The notes under the pieces were generated by a model. It was not told where the DNA came from. It searched no databases and saw only the letters and a program-made list of their open reading frames with translations. A stretch of 64,000 bases of DNA from an uncultured Phascolarctobacterium sp. (GTDB taxonomy: Bacteria; Bacillota; Negativicutes; Acidaminococcales; Acidaminococcaceae): positions 1 through 64,000 of the forward strand of contig UQXH01000008.1 of assembly GCA_900545025.1 (NCBI GenBank), written 5' to 3'. The position numbers were made by a program, and so were the translations under genes. This document shows positions 43,340-52,061 of the stretch, in pieces; position 1 is the first letter of the stretch; each line of letters opens with the position of its first letter.

Positions 43340-43933
43340 TTATTCAGCTAAAGATTTTTTCAGATATTCACTGATCATTGCATCGTATTCAGCAGTATGA
43401 GTAAATGCTTCCAATGCCAGTTCTTTACGGGTTGCAGCGTCAATATCGCCGGTTTCCTTCAGCATTTTCATCAGGCCTTCATAACGGCTGGGATAGGTAA
43501 CAATGACAACATCTTTAAAATTCTTAGCAGAAGCACGTACCATAGCAGGTCCGCCGATATCTATATTTTCAATAGCCTCAGCTTCGGTAACGCCGGGTTT
43601 AGTAATAGTTTCACGGAACGGATAAAGATTAACAACCACCAGATCGATAGGAGTAATGCCATGTTCAGCTAAGGCAGCCATATGCTCAGGATTACTGCGG
43701 ACAGCAAGAATAGCGCCATGAATCTTAGGATTCAGTGTTTTAACACGGCCGTCCATAATTTCAGGGAAGCCAGTTACATCGCTGACATAGGTTACAGGAA
43801 TACCTGCATCCTTAATAGCCTTCATGGTACCGCCGGTAGAAATGATTTCCACGCCATTTTCATGCAAAAAGCGTGCCAGTTCTACAATACCAGTTTTATC
43901 AGAAACACTCAGTAAAGCTCTCTTTATTTTCAT
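43340..43933 (-). CDS. purH: IMP cyclohydrolase (PurH N-terminal domain only)
   Basis: A 197-residue protein that matches only the N-terminal MGS-like domain of PurH, which closes FAICAR to IMP. Motifs are ALLSVSDKTGIVE at the start, TGGTMKAI, GFPEIMDGRVKTLNPKIHGAIL and NIDIGGPAMVRASAKNF. Normal bifunctional PurH is about 510 residues with the AICAR transformylase domain after residue 200. Here the ORF ends cleanly at the domain boundary with a stop codon and the next gene 16 bases later, so it looks like a natural split rather than a decayed gene. The transformylase must be a separate protein elsewhere. Confidence 0.9.
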   Translation of the reverse strand: MKIKRALLSVSDKTGIVELARFLHENGVEIISTGGTMKAIKDAGIPVTYVSDVTGFPEIMDGRVKTLNPKIHGAILAVRSNPEHMAALAEHGITPIDLVVVNLYPFRETITKPGVTEAEAIENIDIGGPAMVRASAKNFKDVVIVTYPSRYEGLMKMLKETGDIDAATRKELALEAFTHTAEYDAMISEYLKKSLAE

Positions 43934-43946
43934 TTATCGCACCTCT

Positions 43947-44558
43947 TCAGTCCAATACTCTTACACGACGTCCATTTACCTGCAGTTTTCCTTCAGACCA
44001 CAGTTTAAGCGTCTCAGGCATAGCCTTATGCTCCTGCTCCAATATTCTGGCAGCCAAAGTTTCTTCCGTATCATCATCCAGTACAGGTACTGCTTTTTGC
44101 AGAATGATAGGGCCGCTGTCAGTACCTTCATCTACAAAATGTACAGTACAGCCGGAAATCTTAACGCCATAATCCACTGCCTGACCCTGCGCATCAAGTC
44201 CGGGGAAGCTGGGCAGCAGCGCCGGATGAATATTGATAATTTTATGCTGCCATCTGTTAACAAAGTTGCCGCTTAAAAGTCTCATAAAGCCAGCCAGCAC
44301 TACCAACTCACATCCTGCAACAGTTAAAGCTGCATGGATTTTATCTTCAAACTCTTCTTTAGACGCGCATTCCTTACGGGCAACTACAACTGTCGGAATA
44401 CCGGCATCTTCTGCACGTTTCAACGCCAGTGCATCAGCTTTATCGCTGATAACAACAGCAATTTCCAGCTGCAGATAACCATCGGCAATGCGGTCCATAA
44501 TAGCCTGTAGATTACTGCCGCGACCACTTACGAGTACACCTATCTTACGTTTATTCAC
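43947..44558 (-). CDS. purN: phosphoribosylglycinamide formyltransferase
   Basis: A 203-residue GAR transformylase that uses 10-formyl-THF. It begins with KIGVLVSGRGSNLQAI, has catalytic Asn/His in NIHPALLPSFPG (NIHPxLLPxFxG) and Asp in DEGTDSGPII. The start is GTG at 44558 and overlaps the purM end by eight bases, with GGCGGAG as ribosome site. Normal length. Confidence 0.96.
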   Translation of the reverse strand: MNKRKIGVLVSGRGSNLQAIMDRIADGYLQLEIAVVISDKADALALKRAEDAGIPTVVVARKECASKEEFEDKIHAALTVAGCELVVLAGFMRLLSGNFVNRWQHKIINIHPALLPSFPGLDAQGQAVDYGVKISGCTVHFVDEGTDSGPIILQKAVPVLDDDTEETLAARILEQEHKAMPETLKLWSEGKLQVNGRRVRVLD

Positions 44559-45612
44559 CGAACACTCCGCCTTTCATGACGGTTTGACGGCTACCAGGAA
44601 CTACACTGCCAAGTTCATAATAAACTTCGCCAGCAGCACGCAGATGTTCGCGTACAGTGTCAGCTTCTTCGCTGCTGATTACAAGTACCATACCTACGCC
44701 CATATTGAAGGTACGATACATTTCTTTCCAGGGTACATTGCCCCATTCCTGCAGTTTTTTGAAGACAACAGGCACTTCCCAGGCATCCGCATTGATTTGC
44801 GCATCACAGTTTTCCGGCAGGATACGGGGGATATTATCGTAAAAACCGCCGCCGGTGATATGTACCATGCCGTGCAAATCAAATTTTTCAATCAAAGGCA
44901 GGCAGGTTTTAGGATACAGTCTGGTAGGAGTGAGCAGTTTTTCACCCAAAGTGCAGCCAAATTCTTCAATCATGGTATCCATGGTAAAGCCCATTGCTTC
45001 AAAGCAGATTTTGCGTACCAGGGAATAACCGTTGGAATGAACACCGCTGGAAGGCAGACCTAAAAGCACATCGCCAGGCTGCACTTTCTCACCGGTAATC
45101 ATCTTACTGCGGTCAACTACACCTACGCAGAAGCCGGCAATATCATATTCGTTCTTGGAATAGAAACCAGCCATTTCAGCAGTTTCGCCGCCAATTAAAG
45201 CACAGCCGGATTCCTTGCAGGCATCAGCAACGCCTTTGACGATATTGGCAACTTTTTGGGAATCAACCTTATCTACCGCAATGTAATCCAGGAAGAACAA
45301 AGGTTCTGCGCCTTGTACCAGGATATCATTAACACACATAGCAACAGCATCCTGACCAATAGTATCATGCTTATCAGCCATAAAGGCCAGTTTCAGTTTA
45401 GTACCAACACCGTCAGTACCGGATACAAGCACAGGCTCTTTGTATTTGCCTGTATTAAGAGCAAACAAGCCGCCGAAGCCGCCTAAATCGCCAATAACTT
45501 CCGGACGGTAAGTAGCGCGTACACTGTCTTTCATCAATTCAACTGCTTTATTGCCGGCATCAATATCAACACCGGCATCGGCATAAGTAAACTGTTTCTT
45601 TTCTTCGCTCAT
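44551..45612 (-). CDS. purM: phosphoribosylformylglycinamidine cyclo-ligase
   Basis: A 353-residue AIR synthetase. N-terminal YADAGVDIDAGNKAVELMK and the ATP loop SGTDGVGTKLKLAF are typical, with GGETAEMAGFY and HITGGGFYDNIPRILP later. Normal length. It follows purF by 12 bases, and purN overlaps its end. Confidence 0.97.
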   Translation of the reverse strand: MSEEKKQFTYADAGVDIDAGNKAVELMKDSVRATYRPEVIGDLGGFGGLFALNTGKYKEPVLVSGTDGVGTKLKLAFMADKHDTIGQDAVAMCVNDILVQGAEPLFFLDYIAVDKVDSQKVANIVKGVADACKESGCALIGGETAEMAGFYSKNEYDIAGFCVGVVDRSKMITGEKVQPGDVLLGLPSSGVHSNGYSLVRKICFEAMGFTMDTMIEEFGCTLGEKLLTPTRLYPKTCLPLIEKFDLHGMVHITGGGFYDNIPRILPENCDAQINADAWEVPVVFKKLQEWGNVPWKEMYRTFNMGVGMVLVISSEEADTVREHLRAAGEVYYELGSVVPGSRQTVMKGGVFGE

Positions 45613-45624
45613 GACTGCCTCCTG

Positions 45625-47055
45625 TTATTCAGCTTTATTTTTAGGTTCTTTGCTGATTACTTCGTCAGCACCATCAGGATATTTTGCATTAAAGCATGCA
45701 CAGCATAATCCGTCCGGGTCAATAGCACCGATAGCGCGTTTCATGCCTTCCATAGAAATATAGTGCAGGCTGTCAGCGCCAATATATTCACAGATTTCAG
45801 CTTCGCTGCAGCGTGCTGCAATCAGTTCCTTACGTTCGGAAGTATCAATACCATAGTAGCAGGAATCGGTTACCGGAGGAGAAGTGATGCATACGTGTAC
45901 TTCTCTTGCGCCTGCTTCTTTCAGTAATTTAACAATCTTAACGCTGGTAGTACCACGTACAATAGAATCATCAACCATTACTACAGATTTGCCGGCCACA
46001 ACGCTGCGTACGGGATTGAGTTTCAAACGTACCGCATTCTGTCTCTGTTTTTGGGTAGGCTGGATAAAGGTACGGCCAACATAACGGTTCTTGGTCAAGC
46101 CTTCCATAAAAGGAATACCAGCTTCCAAAGCATAGCCTACTGCCGCCGGAGTACCGGAGTCAGGTACAGAAATAACGATATCAGGATTGATATCCTTGGT
46201 TTCCTTAGCCAGCTCGCGGCCCATCTGGATACGCGCGCCATAAACATCCTGCTTGTCAATGATACTGTCATTACGGGCAAAGTATACATATTCAAATACG
46301 CAGTGAGCAGTATGCTGCGGCATTTTTTCCGGCCACATAATGCTTCTGGGCACCTGGGTAGCGCTGTCGATAACCAGCATTTCACCAGGTTTTACGTCGC
46401 GAATCATTTCTGCACCTACAAGGTCGAAAGCGCAGGATTCAGAAGCTACGCACCAGCCCTCGCTCATCCTGCCAAGACACAGCGGACGGAAGCCATAGGG
46501 GTCGCGCACGGCGATAATCTTATCGTCAGTCATAATCAGGATAGCATAAGCACCCTGAATCTGGTTAACAGCTTCTGCCACGCGTTCTTCGATAGTCGGT
46601 TTACGGCTGCGAGCCAGCAGGCTCAGTACAACTTCTGTATCAACAGTAGTCTGGAACACAACACCGTCTTTTGCCAGCTGTTCACGCAACTGTCCGGCAT
46701 TAGTCAAGTTACCGTTATGGCTCAAAGCCAGATTGCCGCCGTCAAAATACACCTTTAACGGCTGGGTATTATAAGCCATGCTGGCACCGGTTGTAGAATA
46801 ACGCACATGACCGATAGCCATATGACCTTGCATATCAGCTACGCCGCCTTTAAAAACATCAGCAACAAGTCCCATACCTTTTTTTACCTGCATATGCTTG
46901 CCGTCGGCAACAACGATACCGGTACTTTCCTGACCACGATGCTGCAGCGCGTAAAGACCCCAGTAGGTATTTAAAGCAACATCCTCGGTGTGGCTGTAGA
47001 TACCGAACACACCGCATTCTTCATGCAGCTTGTCATCTTGAAAAAAATTCTCCAC
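45625..47055 (-). CDS. purF: amidophosphoribosyltransferase
   Basis: A 476-residue glutamine PRPP amidotransferase, the first committed step of purine synthesis. The nucleophile Cys14 (EECGVFGIY) is preceded by a 13-residue propeptide that is cleaved off. The PRPP loop is VMVDDSIVRGTT, and cysteines near the end (CYYGIDT..., CCACFNAKYP) are those of the Bacillus-type enzyme with a 4Fe-4S cluster. The GTG at 47055 was chosen because AAGGAGAG lies at seven bases; the longer frame start (47088) lies inside the purE gene. Confidence 0.95.
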   Translation of the reverse strand: MENFFQDDKLHEECGVFGIYSHTEDVALNTYWGLYALQHRGQESTGIVVADGKHMQVKKGMGLVADVFKGGVADMQGHMAIGHVRYSTTGASMAYNTQPLKVYFDGGNLALSHNGNLTNAGQLREQLAKDGVVFQTTVDTEVVLSLLARSRKPTIEERVAEAVNQIQGAYAILIMTDDKIIAVRDPYGFRPLCLGRMSEGWCVASESCAFDLVGAEMIRDVKPGEMLVIDSATQVPRSIMWPEKMPQHTAHCVFEYVYFARNDSIIDKQDVYGARIQMGRELAKETKDINPDIVISVPDSGTPAAVGYALEAGIPFMEGLTKNRYVGRTFIQPTQKQRQNAVRLKLNPVRSVVAGKSVVMVDDSIVRGTTSVKIVKLLKEAGAREVHVCITSPPVTDSCYYGIDTSERKELIAARCSEAEICEYIGADSLHYISMEGMKRAIGAIDPDGLCCACFNAKYPDGADEVISKEPKNKAE

Positions 47056-47071
47056 AGTAACTCTCCTTTGC

Positions 47072-47569
47072 CTATTTACTTTCAGCACGAAGCTTAGCCA
47101 GTTTTTCGCCTTTGGCTTTCACTTCTTCCTGCATTTTTACTCTGTTTTCAGCCAGTTTTTCTACCAGCTCAGGATACTTAACTGCCAAAATCTGTACGGC
47201 AAACAGAGCAGCATTCTTAGCTCCGTTAATAGCCATAGTGGCAACGGGGATGCCGGAAGGCATCTGTACGAAACTCAGCAGCGCATCCATACCGTTCAGA
47301 GGAGTGGCATTGATAGGAATACCAATAACCGGCACAGTGGTATAAGCTGCAATAACGCCGCCCAAATGTGCAGCAGCACCTGCAGCGGCAATAATTACTT
47401 CTACACCGCGTTCACGTGCACCAGCTGCAAATTCATGCACAACATCCGGAGTCCGGTGAGCGGAAGCAACTACTACTTCTACCTCAACACCAAATTCTTT
47501 CAGAGTTTTTTCTGCCGGCTCTAAAATGGGCCAGTCTGAATTGCTGCCCATAATGATTGCTACTTTCAT
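47072..47569 (-). CDS. purE: N5-carboxyaminoimidazole ribonucleotide mutase (class I PurE)
   Basis: A 165-residue PurE. The motifs MGSNSDWPILEPA, SAHRTPD and AAAGAAAHLGG and the late GIPVATMAINGAKNAALFA are typical of class I mutase, which takes N5-CAIR made by PurK. No purK is beside it, as is common. First gene of the operon. The ATG at 47569 follows GGGAGG; the longer frame would begin in the leader. Confidence 0.95.
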   Translation of the reverse strand: MKVAIIMGSNSDWPILEPAEKTLKEFGVEVEVVVASAHRTPDVVHEFAAGARERGVEVIIAAAGAAAHLGGVIAAYTTVPVIGIPINATPLNGMDALLSFVQMPSGIPVATMAINGAKNAALFAVQILAVKYPELVEKLAENRVKMQEEVKAKGEKLAKLRAESK

Positions 47570-47696
47570 CTTCAATATACCTCCCTTAATTTCCTGCGTG
47601 TAAAAAACAAAGCCCAAGTAAATTTATTAACTTGCAAAACACAGTAAATAAAAATCTAGCTCGGGCTTAAATATCATCGGAATTACAATCTGATAC
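47570..47696 (-). promoter_or_regulatory. purE leader with a possible attenuator
   Basis: A leader of about 127 bases on the minus strand. AAGCCCGAG (47660-47668) can pair with CTTGGGCTT (47610-47618, one G-U), followed by TTTTTT (47602-47607), i.e. a terminator-like stem with a large loop. A small alternative hairpin CAAGT/ACTTG lies inside it. The U-run ends about 35 bases before the start codon. I recognise no riboswitch consensus. Confidence 0.4.
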
Positions 47697-47702
47697 ACCT
47701 TA

Positions 47703-47731
47703 ATTTTACCAATAGCCAGCGGCGGTGTCAA
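47703..47731 (-). promoter_or_regulatory. promoter of the pur operon
   Basis: On the minus strand a perfect TTGACA (47726-47731) and TAAAAT (47703-47708) are 17 bases apart. Further upstream, CCGAAC at 47769-47774 with ATT next to it fits the PurR box core (CCGAAC). A second, poorer inverted half (GTTCAC) lies 24 bases away. Confidence 0.7.
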
Positions 47732-47785
47732 ATAAATTGTGAACTTTTTAACACTTTTACTAAAAAATGTTCGGATGATTGCTAA

Positions 47786-47819
47786 AAAATAAAACCCGTC
47801 TGTCTTTATGACAGACGGG
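47786..47819 (-). terminator. terminator of clpB
   Basis: A perfect 10-bp stem CCCGTCTGTC/GACAGACGGG with loop TTTAT is followed on the minus strand by TTTTATTTTTT. It starts eight bases after the clpB stop codon. Confidence 0.92.
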
Positions 47820-47826
47820 CAACAAG

Positions 47827-50367
47827 TTATTTTACTTTAATGTCGATATTATCGCCATCAAGAATAACCTCTACAGCATCACCATTTTTAATTTCACCGC
47901 TTACAATCTTGCGTCCCAGTACATTTTCTACCGTATGAACAATCAGCCGTTTCAAAGGCCTTGCACCAAAAGCAGGATCAAAGCCGGCTTCTGCCAGATG
48001 TGCAACTGCAGCATCGCTGGCGGTAAGCTTGATTTCCAGCTGTTTGCTCAAGCGTTCGGACAGTTCACCCAGTACCAGTTTGACAATATCTTTGATTTGT
48101 TCTGCCTGCAGCGGCTTGAAGACAACTATATCATCTACCCTGTTCAGAAATTCCGGACGGAAGAAGCCCATCAGCATTTTCTGAATTTCTTCTCTTTCCA
48201 TGCTTCCCTGATGCTGCATAATTTCACTGCTTCCCAGATTACTGGTCATGATAATCAGTGTATTCTTAAAGTCAACACTGCGTCCCTGACCATCTGTCAG
48301 ACGGCCATCGTCCAATACCTGCAGCAGGACATTAAATACATCAGCATGAGCTTTTTCAATTTCATCCAGTAAAATTACACTGTAAGGATGACGACGTACA
48401 GCCTCAGTCAACTGACCTCCTTCATCATAGCCTACATAGCCGGGAGGCGCGCCAATCAGACGGGAAACTGTATGTTTCTCCATATATTCACTCATATCGA
48501 TACGCACCATATTGCGTTCATCGTCAAAGAGCACTTCTGCCAAGGTTTTAGCCAGCTCAGTTTTACCAACACCGGTAGGACCGAGGAAGATAAAGGAGCC
48601 AATCGGACGATTCGGGTCTTTGATGCCGGCACGGGCACGGATAACAGCTTCACTTACCGCTTTTACAGCTTTGTCCTGTCCTACAACTCTCTGATGGAGG
48701 ATTTCTTCCAGATGAACCAGTTTATCGCGTTCACCGCTGCCCAGTCTGGAAACCGGAATACCTGTCCAGGTGCTGACAACCTTAGCAATATCTTCTTCAT
48801 CCACTTCTTCTTTCAGCAGGACGTTTTCATTACCTTCCTTATCTTTTACGGAAAGTTCAGCCAGCTCTTTCTGCAAAGCAGGCAATCTGCCATATTTCAG
48901 TTCAGCCAGTTTGTTCAGATCATAGCTGTGCTCAGCCTGTTCCATTTCCTGTTTGACGGCATCAATTTCCTTTTTAACCTCACGCACACGGGCAATGGAA
49001 GCCTTTTCAGCATCCCAGCGTCTAACCAGCTCGTCATTTTCCTTACGCAGTTTGGCCAGCTCTTCTTCAATCTTAGCCTGACGCTCTTTAGACTGCTCAT
49101 CATCTTCCTTGCTTAAAGCCTGTGCTTCAATTTCCAGCTGCAGGATGCGGCGCTTGCTTTCATCAAGCTCCGTAGGCAAAGAATCAATCTCAGTACGCAG
49201 GCGGGCAGCAGCTTCATCAACCAGGTCGATAGCCTTATCCGGCAGGAATCTGTCGTTGATGTAACGATTGGACAATACTGCCGCAGCAACTAACGCCGCA
49301 TCTTTAATACGTACGCCATGATGTACTTCATAACGTTCTCTCAAACCACGCAGGATGGAAATCGTATCTTCTACACCCGGCTGTTTTACCAGTACAGGCT
49401 GGAAACGACGTTCCAGCGCGCTGTCTTTTTCAATATATTTACGATATTCATTCAAAGTAGTCGCACCAATGCAGCGCAGTTCGCCTCTTGCCAGCATCGG
49501 TTTCAGAATATTGCCTGCATCCATGGCGCCTTCTGCCGCACCGGCACCAACAACAGTGTGCAGCTCATCAATAAACATAATAATTTGTCCGGCACTGTCA
49601 GAAACAGCTTTCAGAACTTTTTTCAGGCGTTCCTCAAACTCGCCGCGGAACTTAGCACCAGCTACTAACGCTGCCAGATCAAGAGCATACAAGGTCTTGT
49701 TTTTCAGGCTTTCCGGTACATCTCCGGCTACGATACGGCGTGCCAGGCCTTCAACAATAGCCGTCTTGCCTACGCCAGGTTCACCGATAAGCACCGGATT
49801 GTTTTTCTTTCTGCGGGAAAGAATTTCTACTACGCGGCGAATTTCTTCATCACGGCCGATGACCGGATCCAGTTTGCCTTCCTTAGCCTTAGCAGTCAGG
49901 TCCTGACCGTATTTTTCCAAAGTTTTTTTAGTTTCTTCATCTGCTGCGCTGTTTTGATACTGCAGATAAGCCGCCTCTGATTTTTTGCGGTCGATACCAT
50001 ATTTCTTAAATAACGCAACTACGTCACTGTCACCATCGCTGATAATAGTAGCGACCAGCTGACCAATATTTACTTCACCTTCACCTTGGCGCAGCATCGC
50101 CATCACACGGGCAAAACCAGTACCCATCATTAACTGACGATCCTGACCTTTAACGCCGGGAATCTTGCTTACCAGTGCTTTAGCATCTCTGGTAAAATCA
50201 TCTGCATTGACTTTTAAGCCCTGCAGTAAAAATTTAAAGAACCCGTCACTGCCGCACAAAGCAGCAACAACATGAGCGGTAGTAAGCTCCTGATGATAAT
50301 TCATAACGGCCTGCTGTTGAGCAGCCTCTAAAATAGACTTTACTTCTTCACTGTAGCGTTCTTCCAT
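47827..50367 (-). CDS. clpB: ClpB disaggregase
   Basis: An 846-residue AAA+ chaperone that rescues aggregated proteins with DnaK. The N domain (about 1-140), first ATPase with Walker A GEPGVGKTA (about 195-203), the long coiled-coil M-domain (about 395-515) and second ATPase with GPTGVGKTE are in order, ending with the C-terminal D2-small domain. The M-domain distinguishes it from ClpA/ClpC. Slightly shorter than E. coli ClpB (857) and possibly with a reduced N domain. Start follows GAGGAGGTG. Confidence 0.95.
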   Translation of the reverse strand: MEERYSEEVKSILEAAQQQAVMNYHQELTTAHVVAALCGSDGFFKFLLQGLKVNADDFTRDAKALVSKIPGVKGQDRQLMMGTGFARVMAMLRQGEGEVNIGQLVATIISDGDSDVVALFKKYGIDRKKSEAAYLQYQNSAADEETKKTLEKYGQDLTAKAKEGKLDPVIGRDEEIRRVVEILSRRKKNNPVLIGEPGVGKTAIVEGLARRIVAGDVPESLKNKTLYALDLAALVAGAKFRGEFEERLKKVLKAVSDSAGQIIMFIDELHTVVGAGAAEGAMDAGNILKPMLARGELRCIGATTLNEYRKYIEKDSALERRFQPVLVKQPGVEDTISILRGLRERYEVHHGVRIKDAALVAAAVLSNRYINDRFLPDKAIDLVDEAAARLRTEIDSLPTELDESKRRILQLEIEAQALSKEDDEQSKERQAKIEEELAKLRKENDELVRRWDAEKASIARVREVKKEIDAVKQEMEQAEHSYDLNKLAELKYGRLPALQKELAELSVKDKEGNENVLLKEEVDEEDIAKVVSTWTGIPVSRLGSGERDKLVHLEEILHQRVVGQDKAVKAVSEAVIRARAGIKDPNRPIGSFIFLGPTGVGKTELAKTLAEVLFDDERNMVRIDMSEYMEKHTVSRLIGAPPGYVGYDEGGQLTEAVRRHPYSVILLDEIEKAHADVFNVLLQVLDDGRLTDGQGRSVDFKNTLIIMTSNLGSSEIMQHQGSMEREEIQKMLMGFFRPEFLNRVDDIVVFKPLQAEQIKDIVKLVLGELSERLSKQLEIKLTASDAAVAHLAEAGFDPAFGARPLKRLIVHTVENVLGRKIVSGEIKNGDAVEVILDGDNIDIKVK

Positions 50368-50407
50368 TATCGCTACACCTCCTCTATCTATGGGTATTCA
50401 ATAAAAC

Positions 50408-50531
50408 AAATCTAAAATTTAGATTTATCTTAATTCATATTATTTACGGTTGCCCTTAACGGGCTTCCGCAAGTTTTATTATATCAGCAAAAGTCAAAAA
50501 GTCAAACATTTTTTATTTGATTTTTTCGACT
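50408..50531 (-). promoter_or_regulatory. clpB promoter region with repeats and leader hairpins
   Basis: On the minus strand TTGACT and TATAAT, 16 bases apart (about 50478-50505), form the promoter. The -35 lies in a direct repeat TTTGACTTTTTGACTTT, two TTTGACT-like units with a period of 8, not 10 as in the CtsR operator; related elements in the other orientation lie upstream. In the leader there are two hairpins: CGG-AA-GCCC-GTTAA-GGGC-AA-CCG (50447-50471) and a perfect 9-bp repeat AAATCTAAA-A-TTTAGATTT (50408-50426) 41 bases before the start. No CIRCE is seen. Confidence 0.5.
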
Positions 50532-50624
50532 TTTTACATCTTCCATTGACAACCCCTGACAAGTGTGCAAAAATGTAGCTATTCTTTTTCTTTTGTAGTA
50601 TTTATTTAAAAGAGGGGTTTAATT

Positions 50625-50999
50625 ATGTCATCACATTCATTATTGCAAGGTCTTGCCATCCTGCTTTTTTTGCAATGGATAAGCACACTAATCATCTCGT
50701 TTCTGCAGATACCATTTCCACCGGCGCTGCTGGGTATGCTGCTTTTAGCACTGCTGCTGGCAACCGGCATTATCCGCATAGCTACTATTGAAGATATCTG
50801 CAATCTGCTCATCGAAAAAATGGGCATGTTATTTTTGCCAGCCGGCGTAAGCATGCTGCTTTATCTTGACGTTATCAAAGCAGAATTTTCTGCTATCGCC
50901 CTGACAATCATCGTCAGCAGCTTTGCTGTATTACTGGCTACAGGCTTATTTTTAGAAATCGTCCTCAAAAGACAGGCTAAAAAAGGAGGTAAGCTTTAA
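50625..50999 (+). CDS. lrgA: CidA/LrgA family membrane protein
   Basis: A 124-residue holin-like membrane protein with four hydrophobic helices. The family motif FPPALLGMLLLALLLATG is present, with the membrane segments in the usual positions. CidA/LrgA proteins pair with LrgB/CidB; they influence murein hydrolase activity and, in several species, pyruvate or other metabolite uptake. The stop and the lrgB start overlap by one base (TAATG). Confidence 0.9.
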   Translation: MSSHSLLQGLAILLFLQWISTLIISFLQIPFPPALLGMLLLALLLATGIIRIATIEDICNLLIEKMGMLFLPAGVSMLLYLDVIKAEFSAIALTIIVSSFAVLLATGLFLEIVLKRQAKKGGKL

Positions 51000-51712
51000 T
51001 GTTTCCTGACCTTTTACTAAATTCACCGTTATTCGGCATCGGCTTAACCATTATTGTTTACTGCATCTGCGAAATCATCGTAGAACGACTGGAGCTTAAT
51101 ATCATACCGCCTTTCGTTCTGGCCTGTCCTATTATTATCGGCTTACTGCTGCTTAATCCACAAATAAAATACGAACAGTATGCAGCAGGCGGGAATTTCA
51201 TCAATTTTATGCTGGGCCCTGCAACTATCGCCCTGGCTCTGCCGCTTATCCGCAACCGCAAGATTATCAAACGCCATGCAGGTATTATGCTCGGCGGCAT
51301 CACTATTGCCACGCTCACAGCGATTATCTCAATCTATGTTTGCGGCAGACTTTTCGGCACCAGCGAGCAAGTGCTGTTATCCTTACTGCCCAAATCCGTA
51401 ACTACGCCAATCGCTATTGAAATTTCTCATACCATCGGCGGTATCCCTCCGCTGACAGCGGCTGCTGTTATCTTTACCGGTATGCTGGGCGCAACTTTCA
51501 ATCATAAGATCCTCAGCCTGTTCGGCATCAAAAATGACTTGGCTGCCGGTCTTGCCATCGGCGCTTCCAGCCATGGTCTCGGTACCAGTGTCTGTGCCAG
51601 CGTCAGTCCCGTACAGCTTGCTATTGGTGGTGTAGCTATAGCTCTGACCGGTATTGCAACTTCTATTCTGGCACCTTTATTACTGCCGCTGCTGAAAAGC
51701 ATTTTGGGCTGA
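50999..51712 (+). CDS. lrgB: LrgB/CidB family membrane protein
   Basis: A 237-residue membrane protein with about seven helices, the partner of the upstream LrgA. Family motifs PKSVTTPIAIEISHTIGGIP and SHGLGTS near the C terminus are present. Pairs of this type are known as cid/lrg; which type this is cannot be read from the sequence. It ends at a bidirectional terminator. Confidence 0.92.
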   Translation: MFPDLLLNSPLFGIGLTIIVYCICEIIVERLELNIIPPFVLACPIIIGLLLLNPQIKYEQYAAGGNFINFMLGPATIALALPLIRNRKIIKRHAGIMLGGITIATLTAIISIYVCGRLFGTSEQVLLSLLPKSVTTPIAIEISHTIGGIPPLTAAAVIFTGMLGATFNHKILSLFGIKNDLAAGLAIGASSHGLGTSVCASVSPVQLAIGGVAIALTGIATSILAPLLLPLLKSILG

Positions 51713-51730
51713 TAAGCTATCATAAAACAA

Positions 51731-51766
51731 AAAGGAAGATGAACAAAATTGTTCATCTTCCTTTTT
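51731..51766. terminator. bidirectional terminator after lrgB
   Basis: A 14-bp stem AAAGGAAGATGAAC/GTTCATCTTCCTTT with a short loop and flanking A-run and T-run. It serves lrgB on the plus strand and the small gene at 51777 on the minus strand. Confidence 0.9.
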
Positions 51767-51776
51767 TATTACATTT

Positions 51777-52037
51777 TTATAGATGCTGAATAGCTCCGCG
51801 CAGCTCGGTAAAGACTACTGCAGCTTTATCTGCCGGATATACCTGGCAGGGCAAAGCTTTCAAATCTTCCGTACGCCAGCCTTGCTTTTTTTCAGCCAGC
51901 TTGGCAACTGCTTCATCCAGATTTTCAGCAAGTACGACAGCAATAGCATCAAGATAGAACTCACTGTTTACACATGGTTCTTCAATCATACTATGACTGT
52001 GATAGGTCTTATTATGGCGCCAAACATATACATTCAT
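51777..52037 (-). CDS. small protein of unknown function downstream of metH
   Basis: An 86-residue soluble protein with no recognised motif. It has a two-strand beginning (MNVYVWRHNKTYHSHSM), an alanine-rich helix (AVVLAENLDEAVAKLAEKK) and an end with ALPCQVYP. A GGGAGGTG site precedes its ATG, and it starts 25 bases after metH, so it is likely co-transcribed as the last gene of the methionine operon. It contains two cysteines and several histidines, without a metal pattern. It may be linked to corrinoid or folate chemistry; this is only context. Confidence 0.75.
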   Translation of the reverse strand: MNVYVWRHNKTYHSHSMIEEPCVNSEFYLDAIAVVLAENLDEAVAKLAEKKQGWRTEDLKALPCQVYPADKAAVVFTELRGAIQHL

Positions 52038-52061
52038 ACCGCAGCACCTCCCGCTTAAAAT

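Noticed and set aside
47570..47700. A purine or PRPP riboswitch in the purE leader.
   Set aside because: I could not find the conserved junction sequences of the purine or ykkC-type classes; only a terminator-like stem is supported.
50478..50510. A CtsR operator upstream of clpB.
   Set aside because: The consensus needs two heptads with three bases between; here only one base separates them. It is kept as a repeat but not as a CtsR box.
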